Origin: CAMDPA01 sp965223035
GTDB lineage: Bacteria > Pseudomonadota > Alphaproteobacteria > Rhizobiales > Hyphomicrobiaceae
DNA: 64,000 bases
NCBI GenBank assembly: GCA_965223035.1
Contig: OZ244980.1
Span: 2,418,001-2,482,000 of the forward strand
Direction of reading: 5' to 3'
Shown here: positions 1-9,260 of the stretch, piece after piece
Numbering within the stretch: position 1 is the first letter of the stretch
How the letters are laid out: every line of letters starts with the position of its first letter
The notes under the pieces: model-generated
Databases searched by the model: none
What the model saw: the letters and a program-made list of their open reading frames with translations, nothing else
Told to the model about the DNA's origin: nothing
Program-made: the position numbers and the translations under genes

Positions 1-1959
1 GCCCAAGCCCAGGATGCCGCCGAGACGGTGGAGATCGACTACGACCCGTTGGAGGCGGCCATCGATACCGAGACCGCGGCGGCTGGGTCCCCACAGCTAT
101 GGCCGGAGGCGCCGGGCAACCTGGCGCTCGATTGGACGGCGCCAGAGGATCCTGACGGCGCCAAGCGCAGCGCGATCGAGACCAGCTTCGCCAAGGCCGC
201 GCACATCACCAAAATCAAGCTTCTTAATCAGCGCATCGCGGCGGTCTCCATGGAGCCGCGCGTGGCAACCGCCAGCTATGATCCGGCGCAGGATAAATTC
301 ACGTTGCGGGCGGGGACCCAGGGCGTGGCCGGCATCCAGATGCAAGTCGGCATGTCGATGAAGCTGGGTACCGACAAGTTGCGGGTGCTGACCGATGACG
401 TCGGTGGCGGTTTCGGCATGAAGGCGATGGGATATCCCGAATACGTCGCATTGTTGCTGGCTGCCAAGCAGATTGGGCGGCCCGTGCACTGGTTCGGCAC
501 CCGTTCCGAATCCTTCGTCAGCGACAACCAAGCCCGCGACCAACTGTGGGAGGCAGAGCTTGCGCTCGACCAGGACGGTAAGGCGTTGGCGCTGAAGATC
601 CACGGGCTGGCCAACATGGGGGCTTATCTGACGGGTGTCGGCTTGTTCTGCAACACCTTTCATATTGCCGGTTGCCTGCCGACCGTCTACGACATGCCGA
701 ACATTGTCGTCGACACCAAGGGCATCTTTACCAACCAAGTCCCGATCGGACCTTATCGCGGTGCCGGTCGGCCGGAGGTGAATTATTTGGTCGAGCGACT
801 GATCGACAAGGCGGCGCGCGAAATGAACATCGACCCCGCCGAGATCCGGCGTCGCAATCTGATCAAGCCGGAGCAAATGCCGTACACGACCTTTGTCGGT
901 GAAAGCTTCGACAGCGGCGATTTTCCAAAGATGTTGGAAAAAGCGTTGTCGGCCGCCGACTACACAGGATTTGCCGCTCGTAAGGCGGAAGCTGCCGGGC
1001 GCGGCAAGTTGCGCGGCATCGGCATCGGCTGTTTTTTAGAGATATCGGGCGGACACAACGATGAAAGATCGACCATCACGTTCGCCGGTGATGGCAAGAT
1101 CAACGCCGGCATCGGCGCTTCGGCGCAAGGCCAAGGTCACAAGACGGTGTTCGCACGACTGGTGGCCGACCGGTTGGGGGTGCCGGCATCGACGGTGACG
1201 GTTTTATGCGGCGATTCTGATCGCGACGTGCCTGGCATGGGCGCGGTCGCGTCGCGCTCGGCGATGCTGATCGGCAGTGCCCTCACCGTGGCCGCCGATC
1301 AAGTGATCGAAAAGGGCAAGGCGGCCGCCGCGGTGTTGCTGCAGGCCGCTCCTGAGCAGGTCAGCTACGCCCAAGGCACGTTCGCGGTTGCCGGTAGCGA
1401 TCGCAGCATTTCGCTGTTTGAGGTCGCCGAGCGGTCGACTGAATTGGTGAGCCAAGGGGCGCTGCCGCAGACGCTCGATACCACCGGCGAGGTTCACACC
1501 GGCTCATCGTTTCCCAACGGCTGCCATGTCGCTGAGGTTGAGATTGATCCTGATACCGGGGAAATCGAGATCGTCAACTATGCAGCGGTCGGCGATAGCG
1601 GGACCATCCTTGATCATGTGATCCTGGAGGGCCAGGTCCACGGTGGCGTTGCCCAAGGCTTGGGGCAGGCGCTGATGGAGCGGATGGTATATGATCGCGA
1701 TAGCGGCCAGGTGCTGACCGGCTCCTTGATGGATTATGCCTTGCCGCGCGCCGATGATATGCCGAGACTGTCGGTGCATCATCAGGTGACCGTGTGCCGG
1801 ACCAACCCGGCCGGGGCCAAGGGCGTGGGCGAATCGGGCACGACGGCCGCGCCATGCGCGCTGGTCAATGCGGTGATTGATGCTTTGCCCAACGGCGCCG
1901 AGGTGGACATCGATATGCCGGTGACCGCAGAAAAAGTCTGGCGCCTGCTGAACGGCTGA
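1..1959 (+). CDS. Xanthine dehydrogenase family molybdopterin-binding (large) subunit, 5' truncated by window edge
   Basis: This is the C-terminal 652 or so residues of a molybdenum hydroxylase large chain. The frame is open from the first base, so the true start lies outside the window. Visible features are the molybdopterin-binding GGGFGMK stretch (about residue 135), the substrate-loop motif PYRGAGR (about residue 252) and the C-terminal GVGESG segment whose Glu is the catalytic base in this family. PYRGAGR resembles the AYRGAGR of form II 'CoxL-like' enzymes and not the AYxCSFR of true CO dehydrogenase, so CO oxidation is unlikely. The chain binds Mo-cofactor and hydroxylates an unknown organic substrate in the cytoplasm. 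Its FAD and 2Fe-2S partners may lie upstream of the window or be those encoded at 5432-9116. The family is secure; the substrate is not known. Confidence 0.93.
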   Translation, partial: AQAQDAAETVEIDYDPLEAAIDTETAAAGSPQLWPEAPGNLALDWTAPEDPDGAKRSAIETSFAKAAHITKIKLLNQRIAAVSMEPRVATASYDPAQDKFTLRAGTQGVAGIQMQVGMSMKLGTDKLRVLTDDVGGGFGMKAMGYPEYVALLLAAKQIGRPVHWFGTRSESFVSDNQARDQLWEAELALDQDGKALALKIHGLANMGAYLTGVGLFCNTFHIAGCLPTVYDMPNIVVDTKGIFTNQVPIGPYRGAGRPEVNYLVERLIDKAAREMNIDPAEIRRRNLIKPEQMPYTTFVGESFDSGDFPKMLEKALSAADYTGFAARKAEAAGRGKLRGIGIGCFLEISGGHNDERSTITFAGDGKINAGIGASAQGQGHKTVFARLVADRLGVPASTVTVLCGDSDRDVPGMGAVASRSAMLIGSALTVAADQVIEKGKAAAAVLLQAAPEQVSYAQGTFAVAGSDRSISLFEVAERSTELVSQGALPQTLDTTGEVHTGSSFPNGCHVAEVEIDPDTGEIEIVNYAAVGDSGTILDHVILEGQVHGGVAQGLGQALMERMVYDRDSGQVLTGSLMDYALPRADDMPRLSVHHQVTVCRTNPAGAKGVGESGTTAAPCALVNAVIDALPNGAEVDIDMPVTAEKVWRLLNG

Positions 1960-2039
1960 TGGCTTGCGACGGTTGCGCGCGGCTGCGGCGTGCGGGCGAC
2001 AGGGCCGGGCAGTGAGGAGCGTGTGTCAAGGAGCGCGAG

Positions 2040-3008
2040 ATGGGTCTGCTGATTGAGGGCAAATGGAGCGACAACGACGATCGACCGACCGATAAAGCCG
2101 GTGCGTTTGTGCGGCCAGAATCGGTATTTCGCAGCTGGGTGACCGCTGACGGCTCGGCCGGAGCGACGGGACAAGCCGGCTTCAAGGCCGAGCCGGGTCG
2201 ATACCACCTGTTCATCGCCTCCAATTGTCCGTGGGCGCATCGCTCGGCGATCTTTCGCCGGCTCAAGGGATTGGACGACAAGATTTCAATGACGGTCGCC
2301 GACGCGCCGAAGACCCAAGGCTGGGGTTACACGAAAAGCTTTGAAGGCTTTGAGCCGATCGACGACGGCGTGTTCCGACTGCACCAGGTCTATACCGCCG
2401 CTGACCCGAGCTATACCGGCAAGGTGACCGTGCCGACGCTGTGGGACCGTGAGCGCAAGACCATCGTCAACAACGAGTCGTCCGAAATCATCCGAATGCT
2501 GAACAGTGCTTTCAATGACGTCGGTGCCACCGCAGACGACTATTGCCCAGCCGTGCTGGCCGATGAGATCGACGCGGTCAACGCCTTCGTTTACGAGCAT
2601 GTCAACAACGGCGTTTATCGCTCTGGCTTCGCCAAGACCCAACCAGCCTACGACCAGGCCGTAGCCAAGGTATTCAAGGGGCTCGACTGGATGGAGCAGC
2701 GGTTGTCGACGCAGCGATATCTGGCGGGCGACCAGATCACCGAGGCCGACTGGCGGGCGTTCCCGACCCTGATCCGCTTCGACCTCGTCTATTACAGCCA
2801 TTTCAAGTGCAACATTCGGCACGTCTATGAGTATCCGAACCTGGCGGGCTACACCCGGGAGCTGTACCAATGGCCGGGGATCAAGGAGACCTGCGATCTC
2901 GCGACCATGAAGTCCGGGTACTATCAGTCGATGCCGCATCTCAACCCCAGCGGGATTGTCCCGGCCGGACCCGATACCGGTTGGCTTGACCAACCGCACG
3001 GCCGCTAG
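2040..3008 (+). CDS. Glutathionyl-hydroquinone reductase (YqjG/Ecm4-type glutathione transferase)
   Basis: The 322-residue product is the usual length for the Xi-class glutathione transferases that reduce glutathionyl-hydroquinones to free hydroquinones. The key motif is NCPWAHR at about residues 62-68, whose Cys is the catalytic thiol; a C-terminal helical GST domain follows, including the stretch YLAGDQITEADWR. An AGGAG ribosome site lies just before the ATG. The gene follows a molybdenum hydroxylase large subunit and may belong to the same aromatic catabolic block, helping to recycle quinone adducts; that role is inferred. Its stop codon TAG forms the left end of a palindromic family A repeat (3005-3102). 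Confidence 0.92.
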   Translation: MGLLIEGKWSDNDDRPTDKAGAFVRPESVFRSWVTADGSAGATGQAGFKAEPGRYHLFIASNCPWAHRSAIFRRLKGLDDKISMTVADAPKTQGWGYTKSFEGFEPIDDGVFRLHQVYTAADPSYTGKVTVPTLWDRERKTIVNNESSEIIRMLNSAFNDVGATADDYCPAVLADEIDAVNAFVYEHVNNGVYRSGFAKTQPAYDQAVAKVFKGLDWMEQRLSTQRYLAGDQITEADWRAFPTLIRFDLVYYSHFKCNIRHVYEYPNLAGYTRELYQWPGIKETCDLATMKSGYYQSMPHLNPSGIVPAGPDTGWLDQPHGR

Positions 3009-3102
3009 AGCAGCCTGCGTTTCATCGGAACCGGAACCAACCCGATGAAGAGCAGAAGGTTGCTCACCGCTTTAGGAGCGATCATCTTTAAGCGCGATCA
3101 TC
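3005..3102. repeat. Family A palindromic repeat, degenerate copy (A1)
   Basis: This is a diverged version of the element seen better at 39766-39851 and 53778-53916. It starts with CTAG, which includes the stop codon of the upstream reductase gene, and keeps the inverted arms around CATCGGAACC/ACCCGATG, the GTTGCTC and CTTTAGGAGCGATCATC blocks. It lies between convergent genes, where it could act as a two-way terminator. Confidence 0.6.
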
Positions 3103-3132
3103 GTGCCGTCGACAGATCGCGTGCCTGGCGAT

Positions 3133-5430
3133 TCAGGATGGCGCCGCTCTGATCAGCGCGCGCAGCCGCGCCGGGGTCACCGGCAGGTGACGGATCGCGC
3201 CAGGTTGGCCTAACGCATCATCGATGGCCGATGCGATCGCCGCGCCGACCGCATTGGAGCCGCCTTCACCGGCGCCTTTCAAGCCCAGCGGGTTGAGCGG
3301 ACTGGGCGCATCTTCGCAGAGCAGCACATCGATGGTTGGCACCTCGGACAGGGTTGGCATCAGATAGTCGGCCAAGGTGACCGAAAGCGGCTGTCCGCGC
3401 TCGTCATAGTTGAACTCCTCCAACAGCGTCCCGCCCAGCCCCTGGACCAGACCGCCGTGGATCTGGCCTTCGATCATCATCGGGTTGATCGCGCGACCGA
3501 CATCGTAAGCGACCCAGAACCGTTCTACCCGGACGTCGCCCGTCTCCGCGTCGAGGCGCACTAAGGCAAGGTGCACACCGTACGGATAATTCATGTGCTG
3601 GGTATGGAACCATCCTTCGGCAGACAGGCCCGGTTGGTGCTGCCCCCGTTGGGCCGATGCCGGGCTCAACGCACGGGCGATCTCGCCCAGCGACATCGAC
3701 CCCTGCGATCGCGGGTCGGCATGGCGCACGACGCCGGCTTCGATGGTCAAGGCCGCGGCGGAGGTCTGCATCGCCTCGGCGGCGTAAGCGAGCGCCTTGG
3801 ACCGCAGCTTCTCGCACGCATCAAGGGTGGCTGTGCCGGTCATCACGGTGACCCGCGAAGCGAAGGCACCCATGCCGTGCTCGATGAGGTCGGTGCGTCC
3901 GTGTCGGACCGTGACCGTGCGATAGTCGATGCCCAGCGCATCGGCAGCGATTTGCGCCATGGCGGTTTCTACGCCTTGACCCACCGATGCGGCGCCGGTC
4001 ACCAGTTCGACCTGACCGGCTTCATCAACGCTGAGTTTGACGCCATCGAACGGTCCCAGGCCGCTTTTCTCCACGAAGCAGGCGAACCCGGCGCCGACGC
4101 GCTCGCCGGCCGAGCGCCTGGTGTGCAGCTCGTCCTGGAGCGCCTCCCATCCGGCGAAGGCCAGCGCGCGATCCAAGAGGCGCGGATAATCGCCTGAGTC
4201 CAACACGATCTGGGTGCCGAGGGTGTCGAGTCCGCGTTCAAGTGGCAGCTCACTGGGCTGAAGGAAGTTGCGGCGGCGGACTTCGGCGCGATCCAGGCGC
4301 AATTCAGCGGCGATGGCATCGAGCACCCGCTCGCGCACGAACGTGCTTTCAAATCGGCCGGGCGATCGGTAGGTCCCGCACGGGGTTTTGTTGGTCAATC
4401 GAATATGCCCGCACGCGCGATAGGCCGGGATCCGGTAGGGACCAGGCAACATCGCCGCGGCGAGATCCGGGACGGTAGCGCCGTGCGTGCGAATGTAGGC
4501 ACCCTGATCATGCCAAAACGTGTCATCGAGTGCCAACACCCGGCCGTCCGCCGCAACCGCCGCGCGCACCCGATGCAACTGCTGGCGCGAGTGGTTGGCG
4601 GCGATCAGGTGCTCGCGCCGGTCCTCGATCCATTTCACCGGACGGCGCAAGCGCAATGCCGCCACGCAGACCAGCACGTCTTCCGGATAAAGCTCGCCCC
4701 GGATGCCGAAGCCGCCGCCGACATGGCCTTCGATGAGATGCAGTTTGGAGGGCGCACGACCCAGCATGCGTGCGATCGCATTCCGGTTCCAGTGCGGGAC
4801 CTTGGCCGCACCATAAAGCTCGAGCACGTCGCGGGCCGCATCATAGCGGGCAACGGCGCCCCGGGTTTCCAACGGCACGCCGGCGTGGCGGCCGATGCCG
4901 AACTCCAGCTCCACCACCGTCGCAGCCTCGCGGAACGCAGCGTCGAGATCGCCATAGGCCTTGGCGATGACGGCAGGTTCGTTCAGATGGGTCTCGTCAA
5001 ACGCCGAGGGCGGAGCGCTGGCATCAAGGCAGGGTGTCAGCTCCTCGATTTCGGGCTCGATCAGATCGGCGGCATCTTCGGCCCGATAAGGATCATCGGC
5101 GAACACCACGGCGATCGGTTCGCCGACATAGCGCACGCGTTGGTCGGCGAGCACGTGTTGGCGATAGGGCTCCAGGCCCGGCACCGGTGTCAGCCTAAAG
5201 TCGATCGGCGGCAGGTCGGCCACATCGGTGCGGGTCCACACCGCTACCACGCCAGCCGCCGCGCGGGCCTGGGTCGTATCGAGACCGACGATGGACCCGT
5301 GGGCGACCTGGCTGCGCACGACCCGCATGTGCAGCTGATGGGTAAACCCGATGTCCGCGGCGAACCGGCCTTCGCCGCGCACCAGCGGTGGGTCCTCCAA
5401 ACGTTGAACGGAGCGCCCGACCATCGCCAC
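3133..5430 (-). CDS. Xanthine dehydrogenase family molybdopterin-binding subunit (second large subunit of the operon)
   Basis: A full-length 765-residue molybdenum hydroxylase large chain. Visible are the N-terminal RLEDPPLVRGEGRFAADI segment (with the GxGxFxxDI pattern of this family), GGGFGIRGE (about residue 240), the substrate-loop motif TYRSPGR (about residue 350) and GAGEGGSN near the C-terminus with the catalytic Glu. It starts one base after the 2Fe-2S subunit gene ends, as the last gene of the order FAD subunit, large subunit, 2Fe-2S subunit, second large subunit. It therefore probably shares the same electron-transfer subunits as the other large chain, either as an alternative catalytic subunit or in a mixed complex. 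Like its neighbours it lacks the form I CO dehydrogenase motif. The substrate is unknown. Confidence 0.92.
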   Translation of the reverse strand: MAMVGRSVQRLEDPPLVRGEGRFAADIGFTHQLHMRVVRSQVAHGSIVGLDTTQARAAAGVVAVWTRTDVADLPPIDFRLTPVPGLEPYRQHVLADQRVRYVGEPIAVVFADDPYRAEDAADLIEPEIEELTPCLDASAPPSAFDETHLNEPAVIAKAYGDLDAAFREAATVVELEFGIGRHAGVPLETRGAVARYDAARDVLELYGAAKVPHWNRNAIARMLGRAPSKLHLIEGHVGGGFGIRGELYPEDVLVCVAALRLRRPVKWIEDRREHLIAANHSRQQLHRVRAAVAADGRVLALDDTFWHDQGAYIRTHGATVPDLAAAMLPGPYRIPAYRACGHIRLTNKTPCGTYRSPGRFESTFVRERVLDAIAAELRLDRAEVRRRNFLQPSELPLERGLDTLGTQIVLDSGDYPRLLDRALAFAGWEALQDELHTRRSAGERVGAGFACFVEKSGLGPFDGVKLSVDEAGQVELVTGAASVGQGVETAMAQIAADALGIDYRTVTVRHGRTDLIEHGMGAFASRVTVMTGTATLDACEKLRSKALAYAAEAMQTSAAALTIEAGVVRHADPRSQGSMSLGEIARALSPASAQRGQHQPGLSAEGWFHTQHMNYPYGVHLALVRLDAETGDVRVERFWVAYDVGRAINPMMIEGQIHGGLVQGLGGTLLEEFNYDERGQPLSVTLADYLMPTLSEVPTIDVLLCEDAPSPLNPLGLKGAGEGGSNAVGAAIASAIDDALGQPGAIRHLPVTPARLRALIRAAPS

Positions 5431-5431
5431 G

Positions 5432-5911
5432 TCAGACGGCCTTCATGTCCACGGCCGCAGCGCGCACGGCTTTCAAGATGTTCTGGTAGCCGGTACAGCG
5501 GCACAGGTTGGAGGACAGTGCCTCCACCAGCTCATCATCGGTGATTTCCGGTTTGGCGTCCAGCACACCGGTGGCCAACATCAAAAAGCCGGGAGTGCAA
5601 AAGCCGCACTGCAATCCATGGTGTTCCATGAACGCCCGCTGCAGCGGGTGCAGCTGATCGCCGTCGGCAAGCCCCTCGATGGTCCGCAGCTGACGGCGGT
5701 TGGCCTGGACGGCGAACATCAGGCAGGCACGCACCGGCTGGCCATCGCACAACACGGTGCACGCGCCGCACACGCCGTGCTCGCATCCCACGTGGGTACC
5801 GGTCAGCCCGCAGTCGTCGCGGATCGCGTCGGCCAAGGTTCGGCGCGGCTCGATCGCAATCCGATGTGTTGTGCCGTTGATGATCAGCTCAACGTCGGTT
5901 GTCTCGCTCAT
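5432..5911 (-). CDS. (2Fe-2S)-binding small subunit of a molybdenum hydroxylase
   Basis: The 159-residue product is a CoxS/XdhC-type small subunit that carries two 2Fe-2S clusters and passes electrons from molybdopterin to FAD. The N-terminal plant-type ferredoxin cluster is shown by CEHGVCGACTVLCDG (about residues 43-57), and the C-terminal helical cluster by GFCTPGF (about 102) and NLCRCTGYQNI (about 134). The start overlaps the stop of the preceding large subunit by 4 bases, indicating translational coupling. It is the only small subunit in the window, so it probably serves at least the large subunits at 3133-5430 and 5908-8274. Confidence 0.95.
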   Translation of the reverse strand: MSETTDVELIINGTTHRIAIEPRRTLADAIRDDCGLTGTHVGCEHGVCGACTVLCDGQPVRACLMFAVQANRRQLRTIEGLADGDQLHPLQRAFMEHHGLQCGFCTPGFLMLATGVLDAKPEITDDELVEALSSNLCRCTGYQNILKAVRAAAVDMKAV

Positions 5912-8274
5912 GCGTGCGGCTCCGTCACGTGGGGAGAGGCGGCCCGCAGGGCAGCGCGGATGCGTTGCGGTGTGACCGGCATCTCGTAGAACTGTACGCC
6001 GAACGGGGTTAGCGCGTCCGATATTGCGTTGATCACCGCGGCCGGCGCCCCGATCGCACCGCCTTCGCCGATGCCCTTGGCCTCGGTGATCGTCGCGTCC
6101 GAATAGGTCTCGATGTGGTACAGCTCGAACGGCGGGATCTCGGCGCAGGTCGGCGGTAAGAAATCGGCCAGTGTTGCGGTTAGGATATTGCCGCTGGCAT
6201 CGTAAATGATCTGCTCCAGCAGGGCGTTGCCGATCCCCTGCGCCACACCACCGTGAATCTGACCGTCGACGATCATCGGGTTGATCAACCGGCCGGCGTC
6301 CTCTACCACCATAAAGCGCTCCAACTTAACGCCGCCGGTCTCGATGTCGACTTCGAGCACGGCCACATGGCAGGCATTGGAGAACGTGCCCGGCGGGTCG
6401 TAAAATCCGGTCTCGGTCAAGCCGGGCTCGACCACCCCGTAGAGCAGATGCGCCTTGTGATAGGCGGTCCGCGCCAGCTCCGGGATCGTGATCGCCTGGT
6501 TGGTGTTGCGCACTTTAGCGTAACCTGGCTCGATTTCGACCTGGTCCGGGGTCACCTCCATCAGATGGGCGGCGATCTTGGTCAGCCGGGTGCGCAACTT
6601 GCGCGCGGCCACCAGTGACGCACCGCCGGCGATCACCAGGGACCGGCTGGCGAAGGTGCCCCAGCCGTACGGCGTTTGATCGGTGTCGCCGGCGACGACC
6701 GTGATCCGATCCGGCGCCACACCGACGTGATCGGCGATGATCTGAGCCAGTGTGGTTTTGAGCCCCTGGCCGTGCGGAAACGCGCCGATGCGCGCGATCA
6801 CGTTGCCGGAGGGATCCATCGTCACATCGACCAGCTCATAGCCGGGTGTGATCTCCATGCCGCGCGCGGCAAAGGCCGGCGTGCCATATCCGGTCCGTTC
6901 GGAGAAGGTGGCAAAGCCGATCCCGAGATAACGACCCTCGGCGCGCAGCTCTCGTTGTCGTTGGCGCAGCGCATCGAGCGGAAGCTCGCGCACGGCGATC
7001 TCCATCACCTCACGATAGGTGCCGACGTCGAAGATCAAGCCTGACGCCGACGTATACGGAAACTGATCGATCAGATTGCGGCGGCGGATCTCGATCGGAT
7101 CGAGGCCGAGCTGCGCCGCGGCGGTGTCCATCAGCCGCTCCATCGCGAACGTGATGACGGGCCGCGAGACACCGCGATATGGCGCCATCGGACAGGTGTT
7201 GGTGGTGACACCGCGCGAAACGCAGGCGTAGTGCGCCACATCGTAAGGGCCCGGCAGCTCGGCCATCGCCATCAGGGGCTCGACCCCGCAGGTCAGGGGG
7301 TAGCCCGAGTACGCGCCGACGTTGGCGGCCAAATCGGCGTCGATGGCGATCAGCTTGCCGTCGGTGGAAAAGGCGCCCTTGACCGCAGCACGCATGTCGC
7401 GGGCGTGGTAGCCGTTGATCAAGTTTTCGCGGCGGTCCTCGATCCAAGCCACCGACTGTCTGGTCCGTTTCGCGATCAAGACGATGACGGCGTACTCTGG
7501 CGGCAGGATCATCTTCTGCCCGAAGCCGCCGCCGACGTCGGGCGCGACGACGTGCAACTCCTGTTCGGGCATGCCGATCAGTTCGGCGATGCCGGTCCGC
7601 ACCACGTGCGGGTTCTGCGTCGAGCAGGTCAGCGTGATGCGTCCGGTCCGCGGGTCCAAGCGTGCATGGGCGGCGCGCGCTTCCAACGGTGTCGCGTTCT
7701 GCCGGTGCGAAATGAGCGCGATCTCGACGATCCGCTCCGCCGCGGCGAACGCCTCATCGACCTCAGGTGTCTTTATCCGTCCTTCAACGAGCACGTTGTG
7801 CGCGGTGCCGGGATGCACGGGCCGGGCATCACCGGCCAGGGCCGCCGCAAAGTCGACCACTGGCTCGGTCTCCTCGATCTCGACGACCACCTGGTCGACG
7901 ATGTCCTCGGCCGCCTCGGGGCTGGTCGCGATCACCGCGGCGATCGGCTCGCCGACGAACCGGACGATGTCTTCGGCCAGCAGCGGTTGCTCGGTGGCGA
8001 CGAAGTCCGGCCGGTGCAGGATCGGTTTGATGCGCCCAACGCCGGCAAGATCCTTGGCCGTGAGCACCTGAGCGCCGTCGGGTGCAGCAACGCTGATGAT
8101 CCGGCCGGCCGCGACCGGGCTGCGCACGAACCGCACCGCTAATTCGGCCTTGAGATCGGCGGTGAAGCGACCAGCCCCCCGGATCAGGGCATCATCCTCA
8201 AAGCGACGGATCGAGCGTCCGACCCAGCCGCCGAGCGCAGCTACGGACCCCTGTTGGCCGCTCATGACAGGCAC
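5908..8274 (-). CDS. Xanthine dehydrogenase family molybdopterin-binding subunit (first large subunit of the operon)
   Basis: A 788-residue molybdenum hydroxylase large chain. It shows the N-terminal RFEDDALIRGAGRFTADL segment, GGGFGQKMILPPEY (about residues 253-266), the substrate-loop motif PYRGVSR (about residue 370) and IGEGGAIGAPAAV near the C-terminus, which carries the catalytic Glu. The Q in GGGFGQ is the position of the conserved Gln of xanthine oxidase and CO dehydrogenase. Its start overlaps the FAD-subunit gene by 13 bases and its stop overlaps the small-subunit gene by 4, so the order is M-L-S in one operon. This is the best candidate for the main catalytic partner of that pair. 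The substrate is unknown. Confidence 0.93.
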   Translation of the reverse strand: MPVMSGQQGSVAALGGWVGRSIRRFEDDALIRGAGRFTADLKAELAVRFVRSPVAAGRIISVAAPDGAQVLTAKDLAGVGRIKPILHRPDFVATEQPLLAEDIVRFVGEPIAAVIATSPEAAEDIVDQVVVEIEETEPVVDFAAALAGDARPVHPGTAHNVLVEGRIKTPEVDEAFAAAERIVEIALISHRQNATPLEARAAHARLDPRTGRITLTCSTQNPHVVRTGIAELIGMPEQELHVVAPDVGGGFGQKMILPPEYAVIVLIAKRTRQSVAWIEDRRENLINGYHARDMRAAVKGAFSTDGKLIAIDADLAANVGAYSGYPLTCGVEPLMAMAELPGPYDVAHYACVSRGVTTNTCPMAPYRGVSRPVITFAMERLMDTAAAQLGLDPIEIRRRNLIDQFPYTSASGLIFDVGTYREVMEIAVRELPLDALRQRQRELRAEGRYLGIGFATFSERTGYGTPAFAARGMEITPGYELVDVTMDPSGNVIARIGAFPHGQGLKTTLAQIIADHVGVAPDRITVVAGDTDQTPYGWGTFASRSLVIAGGASLVAARKLRTRLTKIAAHLMEVTPDQVEIEPGYAKVRNTNQAITIPELARTAYHKAHLLYGVVEPGLTETGFYDPPGTFSNACHVAVLEVDIETGGVKLERFMVVEDAGRLINPMIVDGQIHGGVAQGIGNALLEQIIYDASGNILTATLADFLPPTCAEIPPFELYHIETYSDATITEAKGIGEGGAIGAPAAVINAISDALTPFGVQFYEMPVTPQRIRAALRAASPHVTEPHA

Positions 8275-9116
8275 CTTGAGAGCGCGCGTCGCACCATGGC
8301 TTGAACCAGATCGCGGCGATACGCCTCGTCAGCCTGCACGTCGCCCATCGGGTCAACCGCAGCCGCAGCGGCGGCCGCGGCGTTGGCAATGGAATGCGCA
8401 TTGAACGTCTGGCCGATGATCGCCTGTTCCGCCTCGCTCATGCGGCGCGGCCGCGGTTCGGCGCCGCCGACCCCGATTCGCGCCGCGGTGACCTGACCAC
8501 GCTCCTGCCGGACCACCGCCAGCGCCATCGCCAGCGCGTAATCGCCGGCGCGTCGGCTGAACTCCTCGAACCCGAAGCGTGTGTCGGCCTCCAGCAGCGG
8601 CAGGCTGGCCTCGACAATGATCTCGTCGTCGGCCCGGTCGGTGACCAGGAAGCCTTGGAAGTAGTCGTCGGCGCGCACGATGCGTTGACCGCTGGCATTG
8701 GCCAGGGTGATGTCGGCATCCAGCGTGACCGCGACGGTGCACCATTCCGAGGCGGCATCGGCGTGGGCCAGGCTGCCGCAGAAGGTGCCGCGCACCCGGA
8801 TCGGCCAGTGGGCAATGTTGTGGACGACCGCGGTGAGCAGCTGGCCCAGCGGACCGGGCGCGACCGACTCGTGAAACGCTGCATGCCGTGTCCGTGCGCC
8901 AATCTTTAGCCGGCCGTTCTCCGTGCGGATGTAATCCAACGCATCGATCTCATTGATGTCGATGATGTGTTGGGGACGCGCCAACCGAAAGGCCATCACC
9001 GGGACCAAACTCTGGCCTCCGGCCAACACTTTGGCGTCAGCGCCATGCTCGGCCAGTGCCGCAACGGCATCGGCCAGTGTGCGTGGGGCGTGATAGGAGA
9101 ACGGGGCTGGTTTCAT
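8262..9116 (-). CDS. FAD-binding middle subunit of a molybdenum hydroxylase (CoxM/FAD_binding_5 family)
   Basis: About 284 residues, the normal size for the medium subunit that binds FAD and passes electrons from the iron-sulfur subunit to the final acceptor. Signature segments are AGGQSLVPVMAFRLARP near residue 32, the FAD pyrophosphate loop of this family, and GTFCGSLAHADAASEW near residue 102, the second FAD-binding loop. The frame is open up to 9209, but the ATG at 9116 is chosen because homologues begin MKPxxFxYHxP and an AGGA sits at a suitable distance before it. It is the first gene of the M-L-S-L operon and is divergent from the large-subunit gene at 9261. Confidence 0.93.
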   Translation of the reverse strand: MKPAPFSYHAPRTLADAVAALAEHGADAKVLAGGQSLVPVMAFRLARPQHIIDINEIDALDYIRTENGRLKIGARTRHAAFHESVAPGPLGQLLTAVVHNIAHWPIRVRGTFCGSLAHADAASEWCTVAVTLDADITLANASGQRIVRADDYFQGFLVTDRADDEIIVEASLPLLEADTRFGFEEFSRRAGDYALAMALAVVRQERGQVTAARIGVGGAEPRPRRMSEAEQAIIGQTFNAHSIANAAAAAAAAVDPMGDVQADEAYRRDLVQAMVRRALSRCLS

Positions 9117-9260
9117 GCAGGGGTCCTGTGGCACGTTTGGACCGGAACTATCCGTGGCGATCTCCGTGAAGTCAACGCGGCCCCGCCACATCGACCCCAT
9201 CGAAGGCATGCCTAGGCTGGCAACCGCGGGCGTGGCAGTGATGTTGGCTCAGGTGGGCAG

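Noticed and set aside
4405..5544. 379-codon rightward frame opposite the large-subunit gene
   Set aside because: It is antisense to a clearly identified molybdenum hydroxylase subunit and shows no family features.
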